Origin: Leifsonia sp. Root227
Lineage (GTDB): Bacteria > Actinomycetota > Actinomycetes > Actinomycetales > Microbacteriaceae
DNA: 64,000 nt
Direction: 5' to 3'
NCBI RefSeq assembly: GCF_001428745.1
Contig: NZ_LMIO01000004.1
Coordinates: forward strand, 124,001-188,000
The position numbers and the translations under genes are program-made. The notes below the pieces were generated by a model. The model searched no databases, had not been told where the DNA came from, and saw only the letters and a program-made list of their open reading frames with translations. How positions within the stretch are numbered: position 1 is the stretch's first letter; every line of letters starts with the position of its first letter. Of this stretch, positions 32,899-41,919 are shown piece by piece.

Positions 32899-34049
32899 AC
32901 AGTGCGCGACCCGCCGCCCCGTGGGCGATCGAGCGCATGCTCGGGTGGGTACTTGCGCTCGGCGGCCTGGTGCTGACGCTCGCCGCCGGCGACCGCGTCC
33001 TGCGGACGACGGACGAGTTCGTGCTGTGGTGGTCGGCGCTCGCGTTCGCGGCAGTCGGCCTCATCGCAGCGATCGCCGCGGGGGGCCGCGTGCTTCCTCT
33101 GCGGATCGTGCACGCGCTCGGCGTCTCGGCCATCGTCGTCACGATCCTCGCCCAGGCGACCGTTTTCCTCGGGTACAACGGCGCGCATCCCGACCTGCTC
33201 CGGCCGTGGATCTGGGCGCTGGAGCCGATCATGATGTGTTTTGTGGCGCTGATCACCCCGTTACCGGTCACGATCGGATACGTCGTCCTCAGTACGCTCG
33301 CTCCGGCGCTTTCCGGACTCCTCTTCCTCGGACGCGTGCCGCACGAGGTGCTGCTGCAGACTCCGATCCATCTGGGCAATGCAGCCTTCGTCGCGATCCT
33401 GATCGGAATCCGGTCCCGGCTTCGCGACAGGGAACGGATCGAGCAGGAGGGCCGTCGCAGCGTCGAGCGCGGGGCACTGTCTCAGGCGCGAGCCGAGCGG
33501 CAGGAAGAGCTCTCCCGCCTGGTGCACGACGAGGTCCTCTCGACACTGGTCGCGGCCACACGGCTGCCGGGGAAGCCCATCCCCGAGTTGCGGGCGGCCG
33601 CGGAGGTCGCGTTGCGCGTGCTGGGTGCTGCTGCCGCGCCGGACGCCGAGGACGGAGCAGAGGAGGACGTGTGCAAAGCCCGTCAGCGGCTCGTCACGAT
33701 CGCGTCGCGGTGGATTCAGCCGGCTGACGCCCGCATCGACGCCGCGATCGGGCGCCTCCCCACGCTCGTGGTGTCCGAGGCGGGACGAGCGATGGCGGAG
33801 GCGCTGCGCAACTCTGCTCTGCACGCCGATGGAGCGACGACTCGCCGGGTGACCGGAGTGATCGGCCCGGACGCGCTCCGCTTGGTCGTCACCGACGATG
33901 GCCCCGGCTTCGATGTCGATACCGTGCCCGCGGAACGGCTGGGCGTGAGGGGCAGCATTCTCGGGCGGATGCGAAAGCTGCCAGGTGGGTCTGCGACGAT
34001 CCACTCTGATGTGTCCGGCACCCGCGTCGAGCTGGAGTGGCTCCGATGA
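32895..34049 (+). CDS. Membrane sensor histidine kinase, HisKA_3-like
   Basis: A 384-aa sensor. Residues 15-175 hold about five membrane segments with little extracellular sequence, so it is likely an intramembrane sensor. A linker helix leads to RLVHDEVLSTLVAATR, with the phosphoacceptor H211 followed by D, then an ATPase domain with EALRNSALHADGA (N box) and VTDDGPGFD (G1). The arrangement fits the NarL-partner kinase family. It overlaps the regulator before it and the membrane protein after it. The signal is unknown. Confidence 0.88.
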   Translation: MNSARPAAPWAIERMLGWVLALGGLVLTLAAGDRVLRTTDEFVLWWSALAFAAVGLIAAIAAGGRVLPLRIVHALGVSAIVVTILAQATVFLGYNGAHPDLLRPWIWALEPIMMCFVALITPLPVTIGYVVLSTLAPALSGLLFLGRVPHEVLLQTPIHLGNAAFVAILIGIRSRLRDRERIEQEGRRSVERGALSQARAERQEELSRLVHDEVLSTLVAATRLPGKPIPELRAAAEVALRVLGAAAAPDAEDGAEEDVCKARQRLVTIASRWIQPADARIDAAIGRLPTLVVSEAGRAMAEALRNSALHADGATTRRVTGVIGPDALRLVVTDDGPGFDVDTVPAERLGVRGSILGRMRKLPGGSATIHSDVSGTRVELEWLR

Positions 34050-35065
34050 GCCCAGCACCCGCGAGGACGGCCAGCGCCGGGCTCGCGACCACGGGCGCCA
34101 GGGTGGCACTGATCGTGGTCTGGCTGACGGGCGTCGCGCAGGCTGTGCTCGGTGGGTGGTTCCCCGACTCGGGTGGCGCGATCGGGGTCGTCGGCTTCCT
34201 GCTGCCCTTAGCCGGAGCGGTGCTGGTCACCTCGCCCGCGCCCGGGCCGCTGCCGCGGCGGCGGGCGCTGATCGTGCTCGCCGGTCTGCTCGTGGTGGCG
34301 GTGTCCGTGCTCCTGTTCCTCGAGCTGGCAGACCCCAGCGCCGGCGAGGTCTGGCTGTTCAACGTGAACTCGTATCTGGCGGCGCTCCTGATCATGCGGG
34401 GCAATGTCGTGATCGGCGGCATCGGAACCGTCGCCGTCGTCGCGTTCGCACTGGCGTGGGGGGTGTACAGCGGGCGGCTGGGCGTGGATCTCGCCGAGCT
34501 GGTCCTCCCCGCCGTCAGCGCTGCAATCGTGGGCGCGACCTGGCGCTTCGTCCTCGCCGCGGTGGTCCGTCGCGAGCATTCCGCCCGCGAACGAGCGGCA
34601 CTGGCCGATGCCGAAGCCCGTGCCGCGGAAGACGCGACGCGAGCATCCCGCGCAGAGCTCGCAGAGATCCTGCGGATCGCCCGACCATCACTGAACGATC
34701 TCGCCGCAGGTCGGACGATCGACGACGGGTTCCTCCGGCAGCTCACTGTCGCCGAGGGTGGGATTCGGGACCGCATCCGGGCTGCGGGGCTCGCGCATCC
34801 AGCGCTGGCGGAGGCTGTGGACGCGGCGCGGCGCGGCGGCGCACGCGTCCTGATGCTCGGCGGAGAGGACCCGTCGGGAGCGGTGATCTCCGACACCCTC
34901 GCCGGGGCCCTCGCCGAGCTGGTGGCACAGACGGTCGACATCACCATCCAGGCACGAGGAAGGGGTGTCGTCTCTGTACTCATGCGTCCGGAGGGAGGCC
35001 CGGCCGTGCGGGTGCTCCTCGACGCGGAAGGTCAACCCGCGAACGGCCAGACGAGCGGCACGTAG
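34046..35065 (+). CDS. Membrane protein with degenerate kinase-like cytosolic region
   Basis: A 339-aa protein. Its N-terminal half has about five hydrophobic segments as in the preceding kinase. The C-terminal half begins with a coiled helix (RREHSARERAALADAEARAA) in the position of a DHp helix but lacks a phosphoacceptor His-Asp pair, and the ATPase motifs (N and G boxes) are missing or unrecognisable. ATG overlaps the kinase stop (ATGA). I read it as a pseudokinase or signal modulator of the same system; the 3' end overlaps the convergent permease gene by 34 bp. Confidence 0.7.
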   Translation: MSPAPARTASAGLATTGARVALIVVWLTGVAQAVLGGWFPDSGGAIGVVGFLLPLAGAVLVTSPAPGPLPRRRALIVLAGLLVVAVSVLLFLELADPSAGEVWLFNVNSYLAALLIMRGNVVIGGIGTVAVVAFALAWGVYSGRLGVDLAELVLPAVSAAIVGATWRFVLAAVVRREHSARERAALADAEARAAEDATRASRAELAEILRIARPSLNDLAAGRTIDDGFLRQLTVAEGGIRDRIRAAGLAHPALAEAVDAARRGGARVLMLGGEDPSGAVISDTLAGALAELVAQTVDITIQARGRGVVSVLMRPEGGPAVRVLLDAEGQPANGQTSGT

Positions 35066-36600
35066 AACACCGCCACCAGGAAGTACAGCGCCATCAGCGG
35101 CAGGCCGAGTCTGGCGTAGTCGCCGAACCGATAGGCTCCCGGCTCCATCACCATCAGATTCGCCGGTGTCGCGACAGGGGTGAGGAACGCTGCGGCACCC
35201 GCGACGGTGAGCCCCATCAGGAACGGCAACACGGATTGGTGTGTGGCATCGGCCAGGGCGACAGCGACCGGCGCGACGATCAGCACCGTCGCCGTGTTGC
35301 TGATCAGTTGGCCGAGAACCAGAGTGATCAGCACGATGACCGCCAGAGCAGCATATGGGCCGGCGTCGCCGAGCAGCGAGCTCAGCGCATCCGCGATCGC
35401 CGTCGCCGCACCGGTCGTCTGGAATGCCGTGGCCATCGGGATCATCCCTGCCACCAGAATGACCGTCGTCCACGAGATCGACCGGTACGCGCGCGTGACG
35501 GACACCACCTTGGTGAGCACGAGCACCACGGCGGCGAGCATTCCCGCTACGGCGGCGGGGACGATCCCCGTGGCGAGGAGCACGATCATCACGAACAGGA
35601 TCACGGCGGCTCGCTTGGCCCCCGCGCCGAGCGGCACCGCGCGGCGGAGCGTGGCGGGATCGTCGACGACGAGCACTTCGCCGCTCCCGCTGGTGTGCTT
35701 GTGGAGGTCGTCCCAGCTTCCGTCGAGCAACAGTGCGTCGCCGGCTCGCAGGACCGCTCCCCTCTCGGCGAGCGGCTCCCCCGCGCGATTCACGCCGAGG
35801 ATCATCAGGTCTCCGCTCGGGGTGCACATTCCGGCGAAAACGTGCAGGCCGATCAGGCTGGACCGCGGCGGCACGACGACTTCGGCGATCCCCCGTCCTG
35901 CCGTCATCATCGCGCGATCGGATGCGACCTCGTAGTCTGCCCGCAGGGTCGCGGCGAGCTGTTCCACGTCGATCGGCGCGGAAGCGGCTGTGCGGTGCGG
36001 CAGGAGGCGCGATCCGAACAGGAGGATGATCGCCAACGTGCCGACCAGCAGCGGCAGGCCGGCCAGTGCGAATTCGAAGAAACCGAACTGCCGTCCGCCG
36101 GAGTCGGCGGAGAGATCGGACACGATGATGTTCACCGGAGTGCCGGTGAGGGCGAGCATGGATCCCGCGTGCGCAGAGAACGCGAGAGGGATCAGCATCT
36201 GAGAGGGGGCGACCTTCGCTCGTGCCGCCACGACGACCACGAGGGGCAGCAGGGCGGCGACGGAGCCGTTCACGCTGATCACCGCGGTCACCACCGCGAC
36301 GAGGATGCCGATCGTCAGGAGCAGTGGCACGCGTCGCACGCCGGCGCGGCTGATCACCTCCTGCCCCGCCCAGGCCACGATCCCGGTCGATTCGAGCGCT
36401 TCGCTCACCACGAACAGGGAAGCGATGAACAGCACCGTGGGATCGCCGAACCCGGCCAGCGCCTGCTGAAGGTCCAGGATGCCGGTGAGATAGAGCGCGA
36501 GCGAGACGCCGATCGCGACCGCGCCGAGTGGAATCCGGTTCGAGACGAAGGCCACCACCGCGACGGAAAGGATGACGAGGGTGGTGACGATCGGATCCAT
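35032..36600 (-). CDS. SLC13/DASS-family anion permease with TrkA-C insert
   Basis: A 522-aa ion transporter of the CitT/ArsB superfamily. GTPVNIIVSDL and TPVATPANLMV are the paired family loops that bind Na+ and the carboxylate or oxyanion, and hydrophobic helices flank them. Between the halves, about residues 205-300, lies a soluble RCK-C/TrkA-C domain (LMILGVNRAGEPLAERGAVL), common in bacterial SLC13 members with a regulatory ligand site. Substrates of the family include dicarboxylates and sulfate. The gene is divergent from the abgT-like gene across a 200-bp gap. Confidence 0.88.
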   Translation of the reverse strand: MDPIVTTLVILSVAVVAFVSNRIPLGAVAIGVSLALYLTGILDLQQALAGFGDPTVLFIASLFVVSEALESTGIVAWAGQEVISRAGVRRVPLLLTIGILVAVVTAVISVNGSVAALLPLVVVVAARAKVAPSQMLIPLAFSAHAGSMLALTGTPVNIIVSDLSADSGGRQFGFFEFALAGLPLLVGTLAIILLFGSRLLPHRTAASAPIDVEQLAATLRADYEVASDRAMMTAGRGIAEVVVPPRSSLIGLHVFAGMCTPSGDLMILGVNRAGEPLAERGAVLRAGDALLLDGSWDDLHKHTSGSGEVLVVDDPATLRRAVPLGAGAKRAAVILFVMIVLLATGIVPAAVAGMLAAVVLVLTKVVSVTRAYRSISWTTVILVAGMIPMATAFQTTGAATAIADALSSLLGDAGPYAALAVIVLITLVLGQLISNTATVLIVAPVAVALADATHQSVLPFLMGLTVAGAAAFLTPVATPANLMVMEPGAYRFGDYARLGLPLMALYFLVAVFYVPLVWPFAG

Positions 36601-36635
36601 TGCCCTGACACTAGGGCGGCCGTCACCCCTGTCCC

Positions 36636-36654
36636 ACCCCCATGTCTGGGGGGT
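36636..36654. other. Short dyad in the permease/abgT divergent gap
   Basis: ACCCCC-ATGTCTG-GGGGGT between the divergent SLC13 and AbgT genes. It could be a regulator site for either gene. The remaining gap has no gene I can support. Confidence 0.4.
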
Positions 36655-36801
36655 TATCTTGCAGGTCGGACGCGCCACTCGGAATCATGGAAACGGCGGC
36701 GGATGTCCTCGCCACCGATCCATGCACCGTACTGAAAGGGCGTCATCCGTGGCCTTGCACCGAAGTCGTCCGCAGTCCGTCCGGCGACCGGCGCGTGCAT
36801 C

Positions 36802-38463
36802 GTGAGCAGTGACGCGGCCGCGCTGACGAAAGCCCCGAACAAGGGCTTTCTGAACTGGATCGAGAAGGCCGGCAACAAGGTGCCGAACCCGACGATCATG
36901 TTCCTCTACCTGATCGCCTTCATCGCGGTGCTCTCCGCAATCCTGTCCTGGGTGGGAGTGTCCGTCACCGACGAGGTCGTCACCCCTCTTCCGCACGATC
37001 AGTTCGCGCAGGTCAACGAACAGTTCGGCGGGAACTGGCAGATCTTCGACACCACGACCGGTCAGCCGGCGGATGTGCCCGACTACACGGTCGAGACGCG
37101 CACCGTCGAAGTGCAGAACCTGATCTCCATCGAAGGCATCCGCTTCTTCTTCTCGTCGTTCGTCAACAACTTCGCCGGCTTCGGGGTCGTCGCCGTCGTC
37201 CTGATCGCGATGGCCGGTGTCGGCGTCGCTGAGCACGCCGGCCTCATGGGGGCGCTCATCCGGCGAACGGTGAAGGTCGCTCCCAAGCGGTGGCTGGCGT
37301 TCATTCTCATCTTCGTCGGCGTGCTCTCTTCGGTGGCGACGGACGCCGGTTACCTCATCCTGGTGCCGCTCGCCGCCGCCGCGTTCTTCACCGTCGGCAG
37401 ACATCCACTCGCAGGGCTTGCAGCGGCGTTCGCCGCCGTCGGCGCCGTGTTCGGGGTGAACCTGCTGATTACTCCGAGCGACAGCATGCTCACCGAGGTC
37501 ACCAATGAGGTGCTCTCGGCCGCAGGGATGAAGACCCTCGAGGTCACCCAGAACTACTACTTCTCCGTCGCCTCGTCGATTCTGATGGCAGTGGTGGTGC
37601 TGCTCGTGACGGTCTTCATCACGGAGAAACGACTCGGCCCATTCAATCCGGCGGACTACACGGCGGGCGACGGCGCGGACGAGAAGGTCGACGAGAAGGC
37701 GGAAGCGCGAGGGCTGAGGTTCTCGTTCTGGGCGCTGATCGGCTTCATCGCGGTCATCGTGCTGCTCACCGCTCCCCCAGGCGCGCCGCTGCGCGACCCG
37801 GAGACCGGCGCGATCATCGGCACCACGCCATTCATGGCCAGCCTCGTCTTCATCATCACGCTCGCGTTCCTGGTCTGCGGCGTCGCATACGGAGCGGGGG
37901 CGAAGACGCTCGTCGGCGGGAACGCCGCCGTAGCGGCGATCGCCAAGACTTTCGGGAGCCTCGGCGGCCTGCTCTTGATGTTCCTGATGATCGCGCAGTT
38001 CATCGCGCTCTTCAACTGGTCGAACCTGCCGACGGTCGCCGCGATCTCGGCGGCCGAATTTCTGAAGTCGGCGAGCGTTCCGGCGATCGTGCTGCTGGTC
38101 GCGTTCATCCTGGTGATCGTGATTCTGGACTTCATCCTCCCCGGGCTGGTGCCCAAGTGGGTGATCTTCGCGCCCGTATTCATCCCGATCTTCGCCTCGC
38201 TCCACGTGGCCCCGCAGACGCTGCTGGCCGCTTATCGAGTCGGCGACTCACCCATCAATGTCCTGACCCCGCTGATGGTGTACTTGCCGTTCATGGTCAC
38301 CGTCGCGCAGCGGTACAAGAAGGACGCCGGTATCGGCACCATCATCGCGCTGATGATTCCGTACACGGTCGCGATCCTGGTGAGCTGGACGCTGCTGTTC
38401 ATCACCTGGTTCCTGCTGGGGATCCCGTGGGGCCCTGGCTCTCCGGTGCAAACCGGCGGCTAG
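36802..38463 (+). CDS. AbgT-family p-aminobenzoyl-glutamate-type transporter
   Basis: A 553-aa AbgT transporter. FLNWIEKAGNKVPNPTIMFL at the N-terminus and the later LITPSDSMLTEV and FNWSNLP segments are typical, as is the large loop after helix 1 (about 60-105). Family members import p-aminobenzoyl-glutamate in E. coli or export sulfonamides in other species. The peptidase gene 70 bp downstream suggests import of a dipeptide-like substrate followed by hydrolysis. GTG at 36802 has a poor ribosome site; no better in-frame start appears. Confidence 0.9.
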   Translation: MSSDAAALTKAPNKGFLNWIEKAGNKVPNPTIMFLYLIAFIAVLSAILSWVGVSVTDEVVTPLPHDQFAQVNEQFGGNWQIFDTTTGQPADVPDYTVETRTVEVQNLISIEGIRFFFSSFVNNFAGFGVVAVVLIAMAGVGVAEHAGLMGALIRRTVKVAPKRWLAFILIFVGVLSSVATDAGYLILVPLAAAAFFTVGRHPLAGLAAAFAAVGAVFGVNLLITPSDSMLTEVTNEVLSAAGMKTLEVTQNYYFSVASSILMAVVVLLVTVFITEKRLGPFNPADYTAGDGADEKVDEKAEARGLRFSFWALIGFIAVIVLLTAPPGAPLRDPETGAIIGTTPFMASLVFIITLAFLVCGVAYGAGAKTLVGGNAAVAAIAKTFGSLGGLLLMFLMIAQFIALFNWSNLPTVAAISAAEFLKSASVPAIVLLVAFILVIVILDFILPGLVPKWVIFAPVFIPIFASLHVAPQTLLAAYRVGDSPINVLTPLMVYLPFMVTVAQRYKKDAGIGTIIALMIPYTVAILVSWTLLFITWFLLGIPWGPGSPVQTGG

Positions 38464-38533
38464 GGCCGCCCGGAGTCGATCGTCGCCCCCGCCATTCGTC
38501 ACCCCGCCATTCGTCATCAGAGGAGCACAGAAC

Positions 38534-40045
38534 ATGACCAGCAGGCAGAACACGGTGACCCAGGCCGATATCGCCGCCGTTCCGGGGCTCGACGCCCTGG
38601 ATGCGGTGTCGGTGATCGTCGGCTCGCAGACCGATGCCGAGGCGATCGGCATCGGCGTGTACTCCGACGCCGACGTGCCACGGTCCCTCGGGTTCGATCG
38701 TGCAGACCTCGCGGACGCGGGATTCGAGGGGAAGGCGGGCTCTGCCCTGCTGCTGCCGCAGGCATCAGGGCCGGATCTGGTCGCGGTCGGTCTCGGACCC
38801 CTGGCCGATGTCGACGCAGCGGGCTTCCGCGACGCCGCCGCATCCCTCGTCCGGACCGCATCCCGCAGGGCCAGGCTGAGCCTTCGCGTCGACGACCTGG
38901 CCGGCGTCGACCCGCTCTCCGCGATCCGTGCAGCCACCGAGGGCGCCCTCCTGGCCGGCTACCGCTACACGGCGCTGAAGAAGACCTCGACGCACGTTCC
39001 GTTGATCTCGTTCACGCTGGATGTTCCGGACACGGACGGCGCGGACCTCGCCATCGCTGCCGCCTTCGTATCGGCCCGCGCCACCATCGTCGCCCGCGAT
39101 CTGGCGAACACCCCTCCCGGTCATCTGACCGCGACGAAGCTGGGCGAGATCGCCGTCGAGCTCGGCACGCGATTCGGATTCGGGGTGGAGCTGTTCGACA
39201 AGCAGGCGCTCGTCGAGCTGGGCTGCGGAGGTCTTCTGGGCGTGAACCAGGGCTCGACGGAGGAGCCTCGGATGATCAAGCTCGAGTACACGCCCGAGGA
39301 TGCGACGGGTCATCTGGGTCTCGTCGGCAAGGGCATCATGTTCGATTCCGGCGGCATCAGCCTGAAGCCGAGCGACCCGATGCATCTGCTCATGAAGATG
39401 GACATGAGCGGCGCCGCTGCCGTGCTCGGCGCGTTCACGGGGCTGCGCGACAGCGGAGTGCGCACCAGGGTGACCGGCTGGCTGATGTGCACCGACAACA
39501 TGCCCTCCGGCACGGCGTACAAACTCGGCGATGTGCTCACCGCGCGCGATGGAACCACTGTCGAGGTGAAGAACACCGACGCCGAAGGGCGCTTGGTGAT
39601 GATGGACGCACTCGTGCTCGCGAACGAGGCAGCCGTGGATGCCATCGTCGACATCGCGACGCTGACCGGTGCGGCCCTGGTATCGCTCGGCGCAGCCACC
39701 GCCCCGATCTTCGGCAATGACTCTCGCACGGTCGAGTTGGTCCGCGCGGCATCCGCTGCCGCCGACGAACCGGTGTGGCAGCTGCCGCTGGAGCAGAAGT
39801 ACCGCCGGCAGTTGGACTCCACCATCGCCGACATCGCCAACCTCGGCGGCCCCTACGCCGGTGCCACCACCGCCGCGTTGTTCCTCCAGCACTTCGTGGG
39901 CGAAACCCCGTGGGCGCACCTCGATATCGCGGGCACCATGCACGCGGACCAGGACGACTCCTGGCGGACCGTCGGCGCGACCGGATTCGGGGCACGGATT
40001 CTGCTCGAGACCGCCCGCACGTTCGCCAAGAAGGACGCAGCATGA
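38534..40045 (+). CDS. pepA: M17-family leucyl aminopeptidase
   Basis: A 503-aa M17 cytosolic metallopeptidase. The metal/catalytic motifs are GKGIMFDSGG (K266, D271), KMDMSGAAA (D290) and NTDAEGRL (347-354) with the catalytic Arg. The N-terminal regulatory domain has about 170 residues. A GAGGAGC precedes the ATG. It removes N-terminal residues from peptides. Its operon with AbgT (where an M20 hydrolase is the usual partner in E. coli) is notable; it is coupled by ATGA to the lipoprotein gene. Confidence 0.92.
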   Translation: MTSRQNTVTQADIAAVPGLDALDAVSVIVGSQTDAEAIGIGVYSDADVPRSLGFDRADLADAGFEGKAGSALLLPQASGPDLVAVGLGPLADVDAAGFRDAAASLVRTASRRARLSLRVDDLAGVDPLSAIRAATEGALLAGYRYTALKKTSTHVPLISFTLDVPDTDGADLAIAAAFVSARATIVARDLANTPPGHLTATKLGEIAVELGTRFGFGVELFDKQALVELGCGGLLGVNQGSTEEPRMIKLEYTPEDATGHLGLVGKGIMFDSGGISLKPSDPMHLLMKMDMSGAAAVLGAFTGLRDSGVRTRVTGWLMCTDNMPSGTAYKLGDVLTARDGTTVEVKNTDAEGRLVMMDALVLANEAAVDAIVDIATLTGAALVSLGAATAPIFGNDSRTVELVRAASAAADEPVWQLPLEQKYRRQLDSTIADIANLGGPYAGATTAALFLQHFVGETPWAHLDIAGTMHADQDDSWRTVGATGFGARILLETARTFAKKDAA

Positions 40046-40404
40046 CGCGTTCACACCGGATGGCGCTGTTCTCGATCACGGCACTCGCCACGACACTGAT
40101 ACTGACGGGATGCGCTCCCGCTGCGGCGCCTCCTGCCGGCACCTGGGGTTCATCCACGGAAGGCGAGCCCCAGCTCGTCCTGCAAGCGAATGGCTCCCTG
40201 TCCGGCACAGACGGATGCAACCGTCTCAGCGGAACCTGGAGCACATCGGGAAGAACGGTGACGTTCGGGGAAGTGGCGTCCACGCGGATGGCGTGCCCGG
40301 GGGTGGACACCTGGCTGACCGACCTGGCCACGGCGACCGTTTCCGGCACCACCATGCACGTCCTCAACTCTTCCGGCACCGAGATCGGAAAACTCTCCCG
40401 CTGA
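40042..40404 (+). CDS. META-domain (HslJ-like) lipoprotein
   Basis: A 120-aa exported lipoprotein with lipobox LTGC at about 21-24. The mature part has a single META domain, with the characteristic NGSLSGTDGCNRLSGTW and the STRMACPG motif. META proteins are linked to protection of envelope proteins or motility in other bacteria, but the role here is unknown. Its ATG overlaps the aminopeptidase stop. It ends the unit AbgT-M17-META. Confidence 0.85.
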   Translation: MTRSHRMALFSITALATTLILTGCAPAAAPPAGTWGSSTEGEPQLVLQANGSLSGTDGCNRLSGTWSTSGRTVTFGEVASTRMACPGVDTWLTDLATATVSGTTMHVLNSSGTEIGKLSR

Positions 40405-40764
40405 GCCGGCCGATGGGGACACCCATACGCCTTCGGTAGCGCCGTCGCGCACCGACCTCCGGCCACCCAGCCGGCCGGACCGCCACACCACGCCACGCCA
40501 CGCCACCGGGAGCTTTCGGCTGTCCCACCACAGCCCGGAATCGTGCCTCGAACGGAACCTCGGATCGCCCACTCGGCGCCGTTGCCGCCTTCCGGGGGCG
40601 GACGCGAAGAATCCGCGTTATCGACAGCTCCCCATCGGGTCTTCAAGGGTGGGTCAGCTGTATCTCAGCATGAATCAGTGTCGACCCGACGCGAACACGA
40701 GCCCGCTCACGCAGGCACGGGGTCGCGCACGCGGTTATTACAACGAAGTAGACAGGAGATTCAC
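40405..40764. other. 360-bp non-coding gap upstream of the exported-fibre operon
   Basis: No open frame with protein-like content. It holds a run of CCACGC-like units (about 40485-40505) that looks like slippage. AGGAGA at its end serves the following gene. It likely contains the operon promoter, but I see no consensus hexamers. Confidence 0.5.
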
Positions 40765-41301
40765 ATGAAAAAGTTGACCACAGGACTCGTGGCAGCGGGC
40801 GGAGGGCTCGTTCTCCTCCTCGGCACCTCCGGATCGCTCGCCTTGTGGAACGACGCCGCGAACGTGGACGCCGGCAGCGTCTCGTCCGGTGTGCTCACGG
40901 TCGCCGCGACCGGAGGGTCCTGGTCGGATGACCTCGACCACTGGGTTCCTGGCGATTCCGAAACATACACCGCGAACGTGTCCGTCGTCGCGCAGGGCGA
41001 CAACCTCACCTCGCAGATCTCGATCGACCCAGCATCTATCACGGGCGATCCCGAGCTCCTCGACGCACTCGATGTGTCCCTCACCTTCGGCACACCCACC
41101 GGGGGAACTTTCACGCCCGTCGCCGGTGAAAACAACGTCTTCGACGTCGTGCCGGACGATCCGACATCGACCACTCCGATCACAGCTCCCGTGACGGTGA
41201 CCGTCACCTTCCCCGCCGACTCCGTCACGGACACCGTGGCCCAGGGGCAGACCGTAGAGCTCAGCGGAATGAACTTCGTTCTGCAACAGGTCGCTCCCTA
41301 A
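40765..41301 (+). CDS. SipW-dependent-type (TasA/camelysin-like) exported protein
   Basis: A 178-aa exported protein. The signal peptide, MKKLTTGLVAAGGGLVLLLG followed by TSGSLALWNDAA, is the alternate type cleaved by ER-type signal peptidase, as in TasA and camelysin (ALWN at the cleavage side). The mature part is beta-rich with repeated Thr/Val strands and no Cys, a fibre-subunit-like composition. AGGAGA precedes the ATG. It heads a five-gene operon that ends with a signal peptidase, mirroring the tapA-sipW-tasA logic of Bacillus. No direct similarity over the whole length is claimed. Confidence 0.8.
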   Translation: MKKLTTGLVAAGGGLVLLLGTSGSLALWNDAANVDAGSVSSGVLTVAATGGSWSDDLDHWVPGDSETYTANVSVVAQGDNLTSQISIDPASITGDPELLDALDVSLTFGTPTGGTFTPVAGENNVFDVVPDDPTSTTPITAPVTVTVTFPADSVTDTVAQGQTVELSGMNFVLQQVAP

Positions 41302-41313
41302 CGAGGCCGGTCA

Positions 41314-41919
41314 GTGGCACGATACGAAAGGCCGTGCCGGCCGCGGGGCCGAGGAGACGTCACGTCTGCGCGGCCCCGCGGCGGATCACTCTCGACCACG
41401 GCCTTCCTCGTCGTGATCCTCGCCGTGGCGGCGCTGACGATCACGCGCGGAAGCTACGCGCTCTGGAACGCGACGGCCCCGATCGCCTCCACAACGATCG
41501 TGTCCGGCACGTTGACCGCCACCATCGCTGTCGGCGCTACGGCCTCGCCGACGAGCACGACAGCGGAATTCGGGCCGGCGACCTGGGCAGGCATGCTGCC
41601 CGGAGAGACACGGCTGGCCGACTTCACCGTCGCGAACACCGGCAACACCCCGTTCACCCTCGCTGCCTCGCTCGACGATGCCACGGCGAGCAACGGGGAC
41701 GTACGTTTCGCCGCCGGCCCTGCCCCGTGCCCGGATGGCGGCGCAGACCTCGAAACACTCACGGAAACCGCGGTCCGCATCGGCCCAGTGCAAACGGCAT
41801 CACAAGCTCTCACCTATTGCCTGGCGGTGACGCTGCTTCCAGACGTTCCGGCGAGTTCCCAAGGCTCGAGCATCGCCGCGTTCACGTTGCTTCTCTCGGC
41901 AGATCAGGAGACGCCATGA
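41314..41919 (+). CDS. Exported SipW-type protein (second subunit)
   Basis: A 201-aa protein with an Arg-rich start (RPCRPRGRGDVTSARPRGG), a hydrophobic segment at about 27-44 and the cleavage-side SYALWNATAP, the same motif as in the upstream protein (SLALWNDAA). The mature part has Thr-rich beta strands with WAGMLPGETRLADFTVANTG, a DUF-like adhesive beta sandwich, and two Cys (CPDGG, TYCLA) for a disulphide. It starts 12 bp after the preceding stop, and its own stop overlaps the next gene (ATGA). Probably a second matrix/pilus subunit. Confidence 0.75.
   Translation: MARYERPCRPRGRGDVTSARPRGGSLSTTAFLVVILAVAALTITRGSYALWNATAPIASTTIVSGTLTATIAVGATASPTSTTAEFGPATWAGMLPGETRLADFTVANTGNTPFTLAASLDDATASNGDVRFAAGPAPCPDGGADLETLTETAVRIGPVQTASQALTYCLAVTLLPDVPASSQGSSIAAFTLLLSADQETP

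Noticed and set aside
33985..36735. Very long plus-strand frame over the kinase-like and permease genes
   Set aside because: It runs through two supported genes in another frame or strand and has no recognisable domain.
40485..40505. Run of CCACGC-like units considered as a CRISPR-like or VNTR locus
   Set aside because: Only about three short imperfect copies without spacers.
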